This document shows, in pieces, positions 41,046-50,377 of a stretch of 64,000 bases of DNA. Each line of letters begins with the position of its first letter. Positions within the stretch are counted from its first letter, which is position 1. Made by a program: the position numbers and the translations under genes. This stretch comes from an uncultured Bacteroidales bacterium (GTDB taxonomy: Bacteria > Bacteroidota > Bacteroidia > Bacteroidales > Bacteroidaceae): contig CADCNQ010000001.1 of assembly GCA_902802815.1 (NCBI GenBank), positions 62,001 through 126,000 on the forward strand, given 5' to 3'. Below the pieces are notes generated by a model, which saw nothing but the letters and a program-made list of their open reading frames with translations, did no database searches and had not been told where the DNA came from.

Positions 41046-41750
41046 ATGTCACAGAAAACCTTCCATCGCCACTTTCCCACCCCCGGTGCATCCTTCTACT
41101 GGATACTTTTCATCTACCTCGTTCTCGCGTGGTTCTATCCCGTCGTGGGGCTCGTTGCCATCATCTGCATGGTGGGTCCCGTGGTGACGGCCCTGCGTCG
41201 CGGCAGATACTGGTGCGGCCACATCTGTCCTCGCGGCAATATGTACGACCGTCTGCTCTCGCGCTATTCCCCCCACCGTCCCATACCGCGTTTCGTGCGC
41301 TCGAAAGGTTTCCGCATCTTCATGGTAGTATTTATCTTCTCCATGTTCGGTCTGCAGCTCAGTCAGGCCCGCTGGAGCGAGGGAGGCCTTGCCATGTGGG
41401 GCGACATAGGCCGTGTGTTCTGGACCATCATCCTCGTCACCACCGTTGTCGGTGTGGTACTCAACTTCATCTACGCTCCCCGCACGTGGTGTTCCTTCTG
41501 TCCTATGGGTACCATCTCCTCATGGGTAGCTCCCCACCGCAAGCCCTTCCCGAAGCGTTTCACCTCCGTGCATGTCGACAATGCCTGCGGCATGAAGTGC
41601 AAGATGTGCGCCAGAGTCTGTCCCATGCAGCTCACGCCCTACGATGCGCGCGGCAATGCCGAGGGTTATCTGCACCCCGACTGTCTGAAGTGCGGCAAGT
41701 GTGTCAAGGCCTGCCCCACCAATGTCGCGGACATTTTTCCGAATGATTAA
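41046..41750 (+). CDS. NapH/CcoG-like 4Fe-4S membrane protein
   Basis: 234 residues with about four membrane helices. The two CxxxCP loops are present (CGHICPRGN near residue 57 and CSFCPMG near 155), followed by two ferredoxin motifs (CGMKCKMCARVCP and CLKCGKCVKACP). It is a shorter relative of the polyferredoxin encoded at 32413. It probably relays electrons at the inner membrane. No dedicated partner enzyme is adjacent; the downstream gene is convergent lpxH. The role is therefore open. Confidence 0.75.
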   Translation: MSQKTFHRHFPTPGASFYWILFIYLVLAWFYPVVGLVAIICMVGPVVTALRRGRYWCGHICPRGNMYDRLLSRYSPHRPIPRFVRSKGFRIFMVVFIFSMFGLQLSQARWSEGGLAMWGDIGRVFWTIILVTTVVGVVLNFIYAPRTWCSFCPMGTISSWVAPHRKPFPKRFTSVHVDNACGMKCKMCARVCPMQLTPYDARGNAEGYLHPDCLKCGKCVKACPTNVADIFPND

Positions 41751-41803
41751 AAGGTTAAAAAGTTCATAACAATCTCACATCGGAGTCATATCGGACTCTT
41801 CCT

Positions 41804-42541
41804 CTACGCAAAATTGTCGAGGCGGAAGCCATTGTCGTCAAGGACGCCATAAGTGAACTGGCTGTAGCAGTCGCCAAGGACGACGAGGCGCGATGTGCGC
41901 GAGAGCATCAAATCAAGTTCGATATGACGGTGACCGAAGACAAAAAGGTTCACCTCGGGATGCTCCTTGAGATAAGCCTTGGCAAACTGCACAAGGGGTT
42001 CGTCGTGCTCGCCCTTGTAGCTCTCATCACGCTCCTTGAGACGGCTGTGACGCGCCCAGGAGAGTCCGAAGCGCATAGCCCACGAGGTGGGGATGAAAGT
42101 GCGGAAGAGCCACTGCAACACGCGGCTGTGGAACACGCCCCGCAGGAAACGGAACGAGGCATTGGGATCGCCCAATCCGTCTCCATGAGCCATATATACC
42201 GTGGCAGAGGGGAAGGAAACGATAGCAGGAGCGCTGTGAAGCTTCACACCGCACTCGTCATGCAGATAACTATATGCCCAAATATCGTGGTTGCCCAGAA
42301 AATAATGCACCTCTACACCGAGATCGGTGAGTTCAGAGAGCTTTCCTAAAAAACGCGTATAACCTTTAGGTACCACCTCGCTCCACTCGTGCCAGAAATC
42401 AAACATATCGCCCAGGAGATAGATAGCAGTGGCCTCATGTTTGATGCTGTCGAGAAAAGAGACCAAAATACGTTCTTTTTCCCTACTGTCGGAGAAAGCC
42501 AGAGAACCCAGATGTGCATCGCTGAGAAAATATGTCTTCAT
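41804..42541 (-). CDS. lpxH: UDP-2,3-diacylglucosamine diphosphatase (LpxH-type metallophosphoesterase)
   Basis: 245 residues from the ATG at 42541. The metallophosphatase motifs run in order: SDAHLGS, LLGDMFDFWHEW, FLGNHDIW, MAHGDGLGDP and FGHRH. These match LpxH, which removes UMP from UDP-2,3-diacylglucosamine to give lipid X in lipid A synthesis at the inner membrane. Length is typical. It follows the PASTA gene by 19 bases on the same strand, so it is probably co-transcribed with rpmH and the PASTA protein. Confidence 0.8.
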   Translation of the reverse strand: MKTYFLSDAHLGSLAFSDSREKERILVSFLDSIKHEATAIYLLGDMFDFWHEWSEVVPKGYTRFLGKLSELTDLGVEVHYFLGNHDIWAYSYLHDECGVKLHSAPAIVSFPSATVYMAHGDGLGDPNASFRFLRGVFHSRVLQWLFRTFIPTSWAMRFGLSWARHSRLKERDESYKGEHDEPLVQFAKAYLKEHPEVNLFVFGHRHIELDLMLSRTSRLVVLGDCYSQFTYGVLDDNGFRLDNFA

Positions 42542-42560
42542 GGGCAGAAAGGTAGCGGAA

Positions 42561-43178
42561 TCAGAGGCGGATGACATATTCCTCCTCTTCGGTGTCAATA
42601 GAATCGGTGTCGGCATTGTCCTCCTCTGTACCGCTGCCGACAACAAGTGTAATCATGGAACCGGATGGTATCCGGTCTCCCTGCATTACATATTTGCCAT
42701 GACATTTAAGGCCTATCACCCAGTCCTTATCACCGGCGACATACTCCACCCCGCCAAGTTTGAAACCCAATCCAACAAGACGCGCCTCTGCCTCGCGCAA
42801 GGAGCTATTGTCGGCAATGTCGGGCATAACCACAGTGGGTGACGATGAGGAATTGATGGTAAGGAAAACGGTGCGTCCGCTCTTCACCTCGCTGCCGGGG
42901 ACAGGACTCTGATCGAGAATGGTGCCGGGAGGCAGGGAGCGGTTATAACCGGAATCGGCAACAACGGCGTCCAATGAGAGGCGCTCCAACTCGTATACAG
43001 CACTGGCCTTGAACTGGCCGCACACGTTGGGCACCACAATGCTTTCGCCGTGGTGGGTGTAGTCGTCCATGAAACGCCATACAAAAAAACAAATGACCAC
43101 GGTAATAATTACCATGGCCAAGAGGTTCCCCCACAAAATGGGGGCTGTAATCTTCTTTCGAAAATCAGAGAGGTTCAT
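42561..43178 (-). CDS. PASTA-domain membrane protein
   Basis: 205 residues. One N-terminal transmembrane helix (ILWGNLLAMVIITVVICFFV) and two to three PASTA-like units outside (VVPNVCGQFKASAVYELERLSLDAV; VVMPDIADNSSLREAEARLVGLGF), ending in an acidic tail. PASTA domains bind muropeptides or beta-lactam-like ligands. No kinase domain is present, as usual for this Bacteroidetes family. The ATG directly abuts the rpmH stop, so it sits in an operon with a ribosomal protein and lpxH. Confidence 0.8.
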   Translation of the reverse strand: MNLSDFRKKITAPILWGNLLAMVIITVVICFFVWRFMDDYTHHGESIVVPNVCGQFKASAVYELERLSLDAVVADSGYNRSLPPGTILDQSPVPGSEVKSGRTVFLTINSSSSPTVVMPDIADNSSLREAEARLVGLGFKLGGVEYVAGDKDWVIGLKCHGKYVMQGDRIPSGSMITLVVGSGTEEDNADTDSIDTEEEEYVIRL

Positions 43179-43334
43179 TTACTTACCGTGCTTCTCATCA
43201 CTAACGGTCAGCTTCTTGCGACCCTTAGCGCGGCGAGAAGCCAAAACGCGGCGACCATTGGCAGTAGCCATTCTCTGACGGAAACCGTGCTTGTTGTTGC
43301 GGCGACGGTTGTGGGGCTGGAATGTTCTTTTCAT
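43179..43334 (-). CDS. rpmH: 50S ribosomal protein L34
   Basis: 51 residues. [20 protein letters not shown] opens it, then [21 protein letters not shown], the invariant L34 core, and an SDEKHGK tail. Start ATG at 43334, stop TAA at 43179-43181. A small basic protein of the large ribosomal subunit. The stop is immediately followed by the PASTA-gene ATG. Confidence 0.95.
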   Translation of the reverse strand: MKRTFQPHNRRRNNKHGFRQRMATANGRRVLASRRAKGRKKLTVSDEKHGK

Positions 43335-43379
43335 AACTTTATGCTTGTTTTATTTCGTTTGCAACATCAGTTCGGGCGA

Positions 43380-43387
43380 CAAAGGTA
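43380..43387 (-). promoter_or_regulatory. -7 box for rpmH
   Basis: The minus strand reads TACCTTTG, 46 bases before the rpmH ATG. Confidence 0.65.
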
Positions 43388-43482
43388 TAACATTTAAGTG
43401 AGAGAAGAGGGCTGTGAGAGTGATTTTTTTACAGAAAAATGGTTTTTTTACTGCTTTTTAGCATTGAACGGGATATTTTTCG

Positions 43483-43490
43483 TACCTTTG
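43483..43490 (+). promoter_or_regulatory. -7 box for the efp operon
   Basis: TACCTTTG, 48 bases before the efp ATG at 43538. It would serve the long plus-strand run from efp to mnmA, whose genes are all overlapping. Confidence 0.65.
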
Positions 43491-43537
43491 CACGCGAAAT
43501 TTCTATTTATTCACCCCAAAAGAAATCATTTATCATT

Positions 43538-44104
43538 ATGATTAACTCACAAGACATCAAGAAGGGTACCTGCATCCGCATGGACGGCAAGCTTTATTTC
43601 TGCATCGACTTCCTGCACCGCAAACCCGGTAAGGGCAACACCATCATGAACGTCACACTGAAAGACGTAGTGAACGGCGGTGTCATCGAAAAGCGCTTTA
43701 ACATCGGCGAGAAATTGGAAGACGTGCGCGTAGAGCGTCGCCCCTACCAGTATCTCTATCAGGAGGGTGCCGACTACGTGTTCATGAACAACGAAACCTT
43801 CGAGCAGGTGAACATCCCCGAGGACCAGATCACCGGCGTGAAATTCATGAAGGAAGGTCAGAACGTGGAAGTAGTGACCGACGCCAGCACCGAGACCGTG
43901 CTCTACGCTGAACTGCCCGCCAAGGTACATCTGGAAATCACATGGACAGAGCCCGGCCTGAAGGGTGACACAGCCACCAACACTCTGAAGCCCGCAAAGG
44001 TGGAGACTGGTGCCGAAATCCGCGTACCCCTCTTCATCAACGAAGGTGAGATTGTCGAGGTGGACACTCGCGACGGTAGCTATTTGGGTCGCGTCAAGGC
44101 GTGA
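43538..44104 (+). CDS. efp: Translation elongation factor P
   Basis: 188 residues from the ATG at 43538; a longer in-frame start at 43439 precedes the promoter and is rejected. Three beta-barrel domains. The tip loop KPGKGNT carries the conserved Lys (near residue 32) that contacts the P-site tRNA. ITGVKFMKEGQNVEV and the C-terminal GEIVEVDTRDGSYLGRV match EF-P. It relieves stalling at polyproline. The stop overlaps the glycosyltransferase start as GTGA. Confidence 0.95.
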   Translation: MINSQDIKKGTCIRMDGKLYFCIDFLHRKPGKGNTIMNVTLKDVVNGGVIEKRFNIGEKLEDVRVERRPYQYLYQEGADYVFMNNETFEQVNIPEDQITGVKFMKEGQNVEVVTDASTETVLYAELPAKVHLEITWTEPGLKGDTATNTLKPAKVETGAEIRVPLFINEGEIVEVDTRDGSYLGRVKA

Positions 44105-45189
44105 AATATTCGCTCATCATACCCGTCTACAACAGACCTGACGAGGTAGATGAACTGCTGACCAGTCTGGAAGGGCAGACGCTGGGAGACTTTGAAGTGG
44201 TAGTTGTGGAGGATGGTTCCTCACGCGACTGCCACGAACAGGTCGGGCGGCACGCCAACAGGCTGGTCTGCCGTTACTATGCCAAAGAGAACAGCGGTCC
44301 CGGTCCCTCACGCAACTACGGTGCAGAGCGTGCAGAGGGAGAATACTATATCGTATTGGACAGCGACGTGGTGATGCCTGAAGGGTATCTTGCCGCCGTG
44401 GACAAAGCACTGGAGGAAACACCCTGCGATGCTTTCGGAGGCCCAGACAGGGCGCATCCCGACTTCACGCCCACGCAGAAGGCCATCAACTATGCCATGA
44501 CGGCATTCCTCACCACAGGAGGCATACGCGGCGGGAAGAAACAGATGGAAAAGTTCCACCCCCGTTCGTTCAACATGGGTGTGAGAGCAAGTGTGTGGAA
44601 AAAGCTGGGAGGATTCTCTCCTATGCGCTTCGGTGAGGACATTGATTTCTCAATGCGTCTCTTTGAGAGCGGGGCACGTGTAAGGCTGATACCCGAGGCA
44701 TGGGTTTGGCACAAGAGGAGGACAGACTTCAAAAAGTTCTTCCGTCAGGTGCACAACAGCGGTATGGCACGCATACATTTGACAAGGCGCCATCCTGGCA
44801 GTCTGAAACTGGTGCATCTGCTGCCGGCGGTATTCACCACAGGTGTGGCAATGCTCTCGCTGCTGTTCCTCGTGGGATTGGTGTTCACTGCACTCGGACT
44901 ATATGTAGGATTCTTCGGTGGCAACGGATGCAACATGGGACTCATCGTGGCATTCATTGGTGGAGGGATGATGGCTGTGGCCCTGTTGCCCCTGCTAATC
45001 TACGCCACGGCACTGTTCATCGACTCCGCAGTGCAGAACAGGAGTGTGCGCGTGGGGCTGCTGTCTGTGCCTGCCTCGTTCATACAACTCACAGGCTACG
45101 GTTCGGGATTCATACGCGCATGGTGGAGACACTACGTGATGAGGCGGAAGGACGAAAAGACGGCATTTAACAAGAACTTCTATGCTTAG
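44101..45189 (+). CDS. Family 2 glycosyltransferase, membrane-associated
   Basis: 362 residues from the GTG at 44101. The GT-A nucleotide-sugar part opens KYSLIIPVYNRPDEVDELLTSL, with VVEDGSS and LDSDVVMP (DxD) near residues 40 and 88, FNMGVRASVW near 160 and EDIDFSMRL near 180. Two hydrophobic segments at about 240-310 (LLPAVFTTGVAMLSLLFLVG and after) anchor it in the membrane. The acceptor is unknown. It starts inside the efp stop and ends eight bases into radC. Confidence 0.8.
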   Translation: MKYSLIIPVYNRPDEVDELLTSLEGQTLGDFEVVVVEDGSSRDCHEQVGRHANRLVCRYYAKENSGPGPSRNYGAERAEGEYYIVLDSDVVMPEGYLAAVDKALEETPCDAFGGPDRAHPDFTPTQKAINYAMTAFLTTGGIRGGKKQMEKFHPRSFNMGVRASVWKKLGGFSPMRFGEDIDFSMRLFESGARVRLIPEAWVWHKRRTDFKKFFRQVHNSGMARIHLTRRHPGSLKLVHLLPAVFTTGVAMLSLLFLVGLVFTALGLYVGFFGGNGCNMGLIVAFIGGGMMAVALLPLLIYATALFIDSAVQNRSVRVGLLSVPASFIQLTGYGSGFIRAWWRHYVMRRKDEKTAFNKNFYA

Positions 45190-45844
45190 CACCTCGGCAC
45201 GCGACAAGGCACTCTCACAAGGCGTGGTGGCACTAGAAAATGCCGAATTGCTGGCACTGCTCAACCCCTCGACGGGCAAAGGCGAGCAGGAACGCGTAGC
45301 ACAGATGATGACGCTGCTGAGCAAACACAACAACTCGCTGCGCTCGCTGGGTATGCTCTCCACGCAGGAACTTGCGGAGGAGGACGGACTCAACAGTTCG
45401 CGAGCCCTCGTAATGCAGGCCGCCCTGGAACTGGGACGTCGTCTGCTGGAGGAGGAACGCGGCAAGAAAGTGAAGATAAAAGACACCGCTGATATATACA
45501 AATATTGTCGCATACGTATGGGCGACGAATTGAGGGAACTGTGCCAGGTGGTGCTGCTCGACAACAAGAACCAGGTGATGGGAATGCATGTGGTAAGCAT
45601 CGGAGGCATCACACAGACGAGCGTCGATGTGAGAGTGGTGCTGCGCTACGCCCTGCTGCAGGGAGCCACACAGATAGTGCTCGTGCACAATCACCCTTCA
45701 GGAAACCCTTCGCCAAGCCGCGAAGACGAAATGATAACGCAGAATCTGGCAGAAGCCTGCAAGACGATGCACATCAGACTAATGGACCACGTCATCATAG
45801 GAGATGACACATATTATTCCTTCTACGAAAATGACAAAATCTGA
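45182..45844 (+). CDS. radC: RadC-family JAB-domain protein
   Basis: 220 residues. The N-terminal helix-hairpin-helix-like part (KALSQGVVALENAELLALLNPSTG) is followed by the MPN/JAB metal site LVHNHPSGNPSPSREDEMI near residues 160-185, with the upstream Glu in the LRELCQVVLLDNKN strand. The biochemical role is not settled for the family; historic links to DNA repair are weak. Full length, in a housekeeping operon rather than on a mobile element. Confidence 0.88.
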   Translation: MLSTSARDKALSQGVVALENAELLALLNPSTGKGEQERVAQMMTLLSKHNNSLRSLGMLSTQELAEEDGLNSSRALVMQAALELGRRLLEEERGKKVKIKDTADIYKYCRIRMGDELRELCQVVLLDNKNQVMGMHVVSIGGITQTSVDVRVVLRYALLQGATQIVLVHNHPSGNPSPSREDEMITQNLAEACKTMHIRLMDHVIIGDDTYYSFYENDKI

Positions 45845-46160
45845 GACAGAAGAGCGCGTCATCGAGATGCTCAAGACTGTATATGACCCCGAAATCCCGG
45901 TCAACATCTACGACCTGGGACTCATCTACCGCATCGAAGTGAACAACGCGGAAGGCACGGAGGACAAATACACACTCGACGTGGACATGACACTTACCGC
46001 ACCCACATGCCCTGCCGCAGACTACATCGTGGAGGACGTGCAGCAGAAACTGGAGACAATCAGTTCGCTGGAGCGCGTCAACGTGAATCTCGTGTTCGAA
46101 CCAGAATGGGACAAGGACATGATGACGGAAGAGGCAAAGGTGGAACTTGGTTTTGCATGA
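45831..46160 (+). CDS. MIP18/SufT-like iron-sulfur assembly protein (DUF59)
   Basis: 109 residues from the ATG at 45831; an ATG at 45804 is in frame but lies deep in radC. VYDPEIPVNIYDLGLIYRIE is the hallmark of this family, and MTLTAPTCPAADYIVEDVQQKL holds the conserved Cys. Members help load or mature Fe-S clusters on client proteins. It overlaps radC by 14 bases and the pseudouridine synthase by four. Confidence 0.88.
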   Translation: MTKSETEERVIEMLKTVYDPEIPVNIYDLGLIYRIEVNNAEGTEDKYTLDVDMTLTAPTCPAADYIVEDVQQKLETISSLERVNVNLVFEPEWDKDMMTEEAKVELGFA

Positions 46161-47209
46161 TGACAGACGACACACTCTTTGACGACGAACTGGAGGAACT
46201 GGAGGACGCCCCGCAGGAATCGGGCCAGTATGAGCATTGGCGCGTGGTGGCGGATGCCGGGCAGTCGCCTCTGAGGGTGGACAAATTCCTCATCGACCAT
46301 CTCGCCGGAACTTCGCGCAACCGCATACAGACAGCCGCAGAGGCGGGATACATACGCGTGAACGACCGCCCCGTAAAGAGCAACTACAAGGTGAAACCAC
46401 TCGACGTGGTAACACTAGTGCTCGACCATCCCAAACGCGACTGGACAATCGTTCCGGAGGACATACCGCTGGATATTGTGTACGAGGATGACGAGCTGCT
46501 GGTGGTGAACAAGAGAGCAGGCATGGTGGTGCATCCCGGGTGCGGCAACTACAGCGGCACACTCATCAATGCGCTGGCGTATCATCTCAAGGACGATCCA
46601 CGTTTCGATGCCAACTCACCGGAAGTGGGACTCTGCCACCGCATTGACAAGGACACTTCGGGGCTGCTCGTCGTAGCAAAGACGCCGGAGGCAAAGACGG
46701 ACATCTGCCGACAATTTTTTGTAAAGTCCACGAAGAGAGAATACAACGCGCTGGTGTGGGGTGCATTCAGCGAGGAGGAAGGACGCATCGAGGGAGCCAT
46801 CGGACGGGACCCGAGAAACAGACTGCTGATGACTGTGCTACCGCCCGACAACCCCAACGGCAAACCCGCTGTGACACACTACAAGGTGATGGAACGCTTC
46901 GGTGCCGTCACACTGGTGAAATGCGTACTGGAAACCGGACGCACACACCAGATACGAGTCCACATGAAACACATAGGACACACGCTGTTTGCCGACGAGG
47001 TGTACGGCGGGTGCGAGATACTGAGAGGAGAGAAATCGGCCTCCTACAAGGCATTTATACACAACTGCCTCACTCTGTGTCCCAGACAGGCTCTGCATGC
47101 ACGCACTTTGGGATTCAGACACCCTGGAACAGGAGAAGAAATGTTTTTCGAATGTCCGATACCTGAGGACATGACACAACTTATAGAAAAATGGAGAAAA
47201 AAACAGTAG
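46157..47209 (+). CDS. rluD: RluD-like large-subunit rRNA pseudouridine synthase
   Basis: 350 residues from the ATG at 46157. An N-terminal S4 domain (LRVDKFLIDHLAGTSRNRIQTAAEAGYIRVN) and a RluA-family catalytic domain with LCHRIDKDTSGLLVVAKT, where the Asp is the nucleophile, and GRTHQIRVHMKHIGHTLFAD. It makes pseudouridines in 23S rRNA. The acidic N-terminal extension (LFDDELEELEDAPQ) is slightly longer than in E. coli. The stop is 19 bases into ddl. Confidence 0.88.
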   Translation: MMTDDTLFDDELEELEDAPQESGQYEHWRVVADAGQSPLRVDKFLIDHLAGTSRNRIQTAAEAGYIRVNDRPVKSNYKVKPLDVVTLVLDHPKRDWTIVPEDIPLDIVYEDDELLVVNKRAGMVVHPGCGNYSGTLINALAYHLKDDPRFDANSPEVGLCHRIDKDTSGLLVVAKTPEAKTDICRQFFVKSTKREYNALVWGAFSEEEGRIEGAIGRDPRNRLLMTVLPPDNPNGKPAVTHYKVMERFGAVTLVKCVLETGRTHQIRVHMKHIGHTLFADEVYGGCEILRGEKSASYKAFIHNCLTLCPRQALHARTLGFRHPGTGEEMFFECPIPEDMTQLIEKWRKKQ

Positions 47210-48165
47210 CTATCATTTGCGGAGGAGACTCCAGTGAACACGATGTAAGCATGCGCAGTGCCGCCGGCATTGCGTCGTTTATTGATGCAAACAAGTACAA
47301 CATCTACAAGGTGGAGATACACGCCGGAAAGTGGGAAGCGCTTCTTGACAACGGCACACGAGCCACTGTGGACCGCAACGACTTCACCTTCACGGAGGAC
47401 GGGAAGAAGATAAAGCCCGACTTCTGCTATATCACCATACACGGCGCACCGGGAGAGAATGGTATCCTGCAGGGATATCTCGACCTCATCGGTATGCCCT
47501 ACTCCACCAGCGGTGTGCTCGTAGAGGCTCTGACCTACGATAAGTTCGTACTCAACAACTACATGCGTTCACTCGGTGTGCGCGTAGCAGACTCTATGCT
47601 CATACTCAAGGGACGGGACAATGAAGTGAGTGATGAGGACATCATCGGGAGAGTGGGACTCCCCTGCTTTGTGAAGCCCGCACGCGGAGGTTCGTCGTTC
47701 GGCACCACGAAAGTGAAGACAAAAGAGGAATTGCGCCCTGCCATCAGCCTGGCGCTGGCAGAGGGCGAGGACGTGATGGTGGAAGCCTTCATGAAGGGTA
47801 CGGAAATCACCTGCGGATGCTATAAGACGAAGGAGAAGAGCGTGGTGTTCCCCATCACCGAAGTGGTACCCGCAAACGAATTCTTCGACTACGACGCAAA
47901 GTATAACGGACAGGTGCAGGAAATCACTCCGGCACGTCTGGACGAACGCACTACGGAGCGCGTGAAGACACTCACATCGACGATATACGACCTGCTGCAG
48001 TGCAAAGGTATCATACGCATCGACTACATCATCGTGGACAGCACCATCAACCTGCTTGAGATAAACACAACACCGGGCATGACTGCCACCAGTTTCATCC
48101 CCCAGCAGGTGAGAGCCGCAGGACTGGACATCAAGGACGTGATGACCGACATCATTGAGGGATGA
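47191..48165 (+). CDS. ddl: D-alanine-D-alanine ligase
   Basis: 324 residues, ATP-grasp fold. The N-terminus carries [13 protein letters not shown], then [13 protein letters not shown] loop ([19 protein letters not shown]), [17 protein letters not shown] and the C-terminal metal-binding [14 protein letters not shown]. It joins two D-Ala for peptidoglycan precursors in the cytoplasm. The start lies inside rluD and the stop overlaps mnmA by four bases. Confidence 0.95.
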   Translation: MEKKTVAIICGGDSSEHDVSMRSAAGIASFIDANKYNIYKVEIHAGKWEALLDNGTRATVDRNDFTFTEDGKKIKPDFCYITIHGAPGENGILQGYLDLIGMPYSTSGVLVEALTYDKFVLNNYMRSLGVRVADSMLILKGRDNEVSDEDIIGRVGLPCFVKPARGGSSFGTTKVKTKEELRPAISLALAEGEDVMVEAFMKGTEITCGCYKTKEKSVVFPITEVVPANEFFDYDAKYNGQVQEITPARLDERTTERVKTLTSTIYDLLQCKGIIRIDYIIVDSTINLLEINTTPGMTATSFIPQQVRAAGLDIKDVMTDIIEG

Positions 48166-49214
48166 AGATAGCGCTGCTCCTTTCTGGCGGCGTGGATTCC
48201 GCTGTGGCCCTGCACCTGCTCTACGAACAGGGGTATCGTCCTGACCTCTATTATATTAAAATAGGAATGGAGGGCGAAGAGGACACAGGATGCACAGCAG
48301 AGGAAGACCTTGAAATGTGCCGGGCTACGGCTCATAAATACGGTCTGCCCCTGCAAGTGGTCGATTTGCAGAAGGAGTATTGGGAACGCGTGGTGGGATA
48401 TGCCATCGAGAGAGTGAAGGCGGGACTGACACCCAACCCCGACGTGATGTGCAACCGTCTCATCAAGTTCGGAGCCTTCGAGGAACTCATCGGCCACCGC
48501 TACGACAAAATCGCTACGGGCCACTACGCCACCATCGTGGAACGCAACGGGAAAACGTGGCTCGGCACAGCAAAAGACCCTGTGAAAGACCAGACGGACT
48601 TCCTCGCACAGCTTCCGGGCATCGAGGTGGAACGTCTGCTCTTCCCCATCGGCCATCTGATGAAGGAGGAAGTTAGGGAAGTGGCCCTGAGAGCCAAACT
48701 GCCGTCGGCACGACGCAAGGACTCGCAGGGAATCTGCTTTCTGGGAAAGATAAACTACAACGACTTCCTGCGCCGCTTCCTCGGAGAGCAGGAAGGAAAA
48801 ATCATCGACATTGAAACCAACCGTATCGTCGGCACCCACAAGGGATACTGGTTTCACACTATCGGACAGAGAAAGGGGTTGGGACTAAGCGGAGGACCGT
48901 GGTTTGTAGTGAAGAAGAACGTACGCAAGAACGTCGTCTTCGTAGCAAACGGCTGGGACACACAACTTCAATATGGCAACACATTCCGTCTGGCGGATGT
49001 TCATTGGATTACAGAACCGGCAACACCCGGTCCGATAGCATTCAAGGTGCGCCACGTGGACCATTTCATGCACGGCACACTTTCCATTGACGGAGAGGGA
49101 GTGTGCACAGTGACAAGCGACGAACCCATTCAAGGTATTGCACCGGGACAGTTCGGATGTCTCTACGACAACGACTGTACTGTGTGTCTCGGCAGCGGTG
49201 AAATCAGTCTTTAA
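48162..49214 (+). CDS. mnmA: tRNA-specific 2-thiouridylase
   Basis: 350 residues. The PP-loop is [13 protein letters not shown] near the N-terminus. The catalytic Cys pair is in [13 protein letters not shown] (near 92) and QGICFLG (near 192). It adds sulfur to U34 of tRNAs for Lys, Glu and Gln using relayed persulfide. Full length. The last gene of the efp operon; its stop is convergent with the acyltransferase gene, overlapping four bases. Confidence 0.95.
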   Translation: MKIALLLSGGVDSAVALHLLYEQGYRPDLYYIKIGMEGEEDTGCTAEEDLEMCRATAHKYGLPLQVVDLQKEYWERVVGYAIERVKAGLTPNPDVMCNRLIKFGAFEELIGHRYDKIATGHYATIVERNGKTWLGTAKDPVKDQTDFLAQLPGIEVERLLFPIGHLMKEEVREVALRAKLPSARRKDSQGICFLGKINYNDFLRRFLGEQEGKIIDIETNRIVGTHKGYWFHTIGQRKGLGLSGGPWFVVKKNVRKNVVFVANGWDTQLQYGNTFRLADVHWITEPATPGPIAFKVRHVDHFMHGTLSIDGEGVCTVTSDEPIQGIAPGQFGCLYDNDCTVCLGSGEISL

Positions 49215-50377
49215 GCCTGCTGGGCACGCAGTTTGTTGCGCACGGGATTAGCGTACATTGTGAGCATACGCTCCATGAGGAATTCCCGGTCGGGATTCTC
49301 TATTTTTATCTTTCTGTACTGCCCTTCGAGATATTCCAGGAATGTCTTCTTGTCGCGCTCCGTATAATGCTCCGCAAATTCATTCTTGCCGGACAGCATA
49401 TCGGCTGCAACGTAGTTGCCGGGGAACAAAGTGTAGCCCGCGTGAATCACACGGTCGATTCTGGCAGCCAGTTCGATATACATCTCCTTGGTGAATTCAC
49501 CGTCCGGCATTGTGTCGAGAATGCTGTCAATGGTATCGCCCGCCACATAAACAACACGTCCCTTGCGACCGAAGATACCGGTACGCATATTATCCAAGTC
49601 GTCCTGCTTGGACTTTTTCCAGTCAGGGTTGTCGCGTTTGAGCTGGAACTCCGTAGCCTTGAGATAGTCGCACGGGTCGTACTCGTATGAAATGGTGAGA
49701 GGCACGATATTCAGACTGCGCAGGTTTTCCTTCGTGTGCTGGCTGTCGCCGCCAAGATTGAGCATACGCAAGAGCGAATACTGCGTCTCGTCCGACGAAT
49801 CCTTGGCCCTACCCTCTCTCTGGGCAATCCATATATTCTCCTTCTTCTCGGTGATGGCGTAGTGCATATACGAACTCATCATACGGCTACCCTCCAGACG
49901 GTCCTTTCCTGCAAGAGAACGACGCACGACAAATGCCTTGTTCATCTTCACGAGAGTCTCTATCCAGGGATATATGAGGAGGTTGTCTCCGATGGCAATC
50001 TCACAGGTAGTGCGGAAGCCCTTGAGATGGAGCTGTAAATCGAGTATCGCAGAGTCGAGCACGATGTCCCTGTGGTTGGAAATGAAGGTGAAGGAACCGT
50101 TCTTGTCGAGACTGCCGAAATCAGCCTTCACACTTTTGGTGCACTTCCTGAGAATGTGCTTCACTACGGGTTTCATGAAACGCAACTGGAAATCCAGCGG
50201 CGTCTTCACTCCGATGAACGCCAGACGGAACAATCCGTTTCTCACCGCCCTCGGAAGCCACGGAGCCAATCCGTGACACATGCGGTCAAAGTGGCGGTCG
50301 GATAGCAGGGCGTTGAGTGCACCCTTCATCTCACCCGCATTGTAGGGGCGAATGATGTCAAACTCTTGTCTGTCCAT
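49211..50377 (-). CDS. Glycerolipid acyltransferase (PlsC/PlsB-like)
   Basis: 388 residues. The acyltransferase block I is [15 protein letters not shown] (His and Asp) near residue 95. Block III-like is [17 protein letters not shown] near 175, and later [17 protein letters not shown]. It is longer than standard PlsC (about 240), so it may be a PlsB-type or a specialised acyltransferase. It should act at the membrane face in phospholipid or lipid A assembly. The start overlaps the proA stop by 20 bases, so it closes the arg-pro operon. Confidence 0.75.
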   Translation of the reverse strand: MDRQEFDIIRPYNAGEMKGALNALLSDRHFDRMCHGLAPWLPRAVRNGLFRLAFIGVKTPLDFQLRFMKPVVKHILRKCTKSVKADFGSLDKNGSFTFISNHRDIVLDSAILDLQLHLKGFRTTCEIAIGDNLLIYPWIETLVKMNKAFVVRRSLAGKDRLEGSRMMSSYMHYAITEKKENIWIAQREGRAKDSSDETQYSLLRMLNLGGDSQHTKENLRSLNIVPLTISYEYDPCDYLKATEFQLKRDNPDWKKSKQDDLDNMRTGIFGRKGRVVYVAGDTIDSILDTMPDGEFTKEMYIELAARIDRVIHAGYTLFPGNYVAADMLSGKNEFAEHYTERDKKTFLEYLEGQYRKIKIENPDREFLMERMLTMYANPVRNKLRAQQA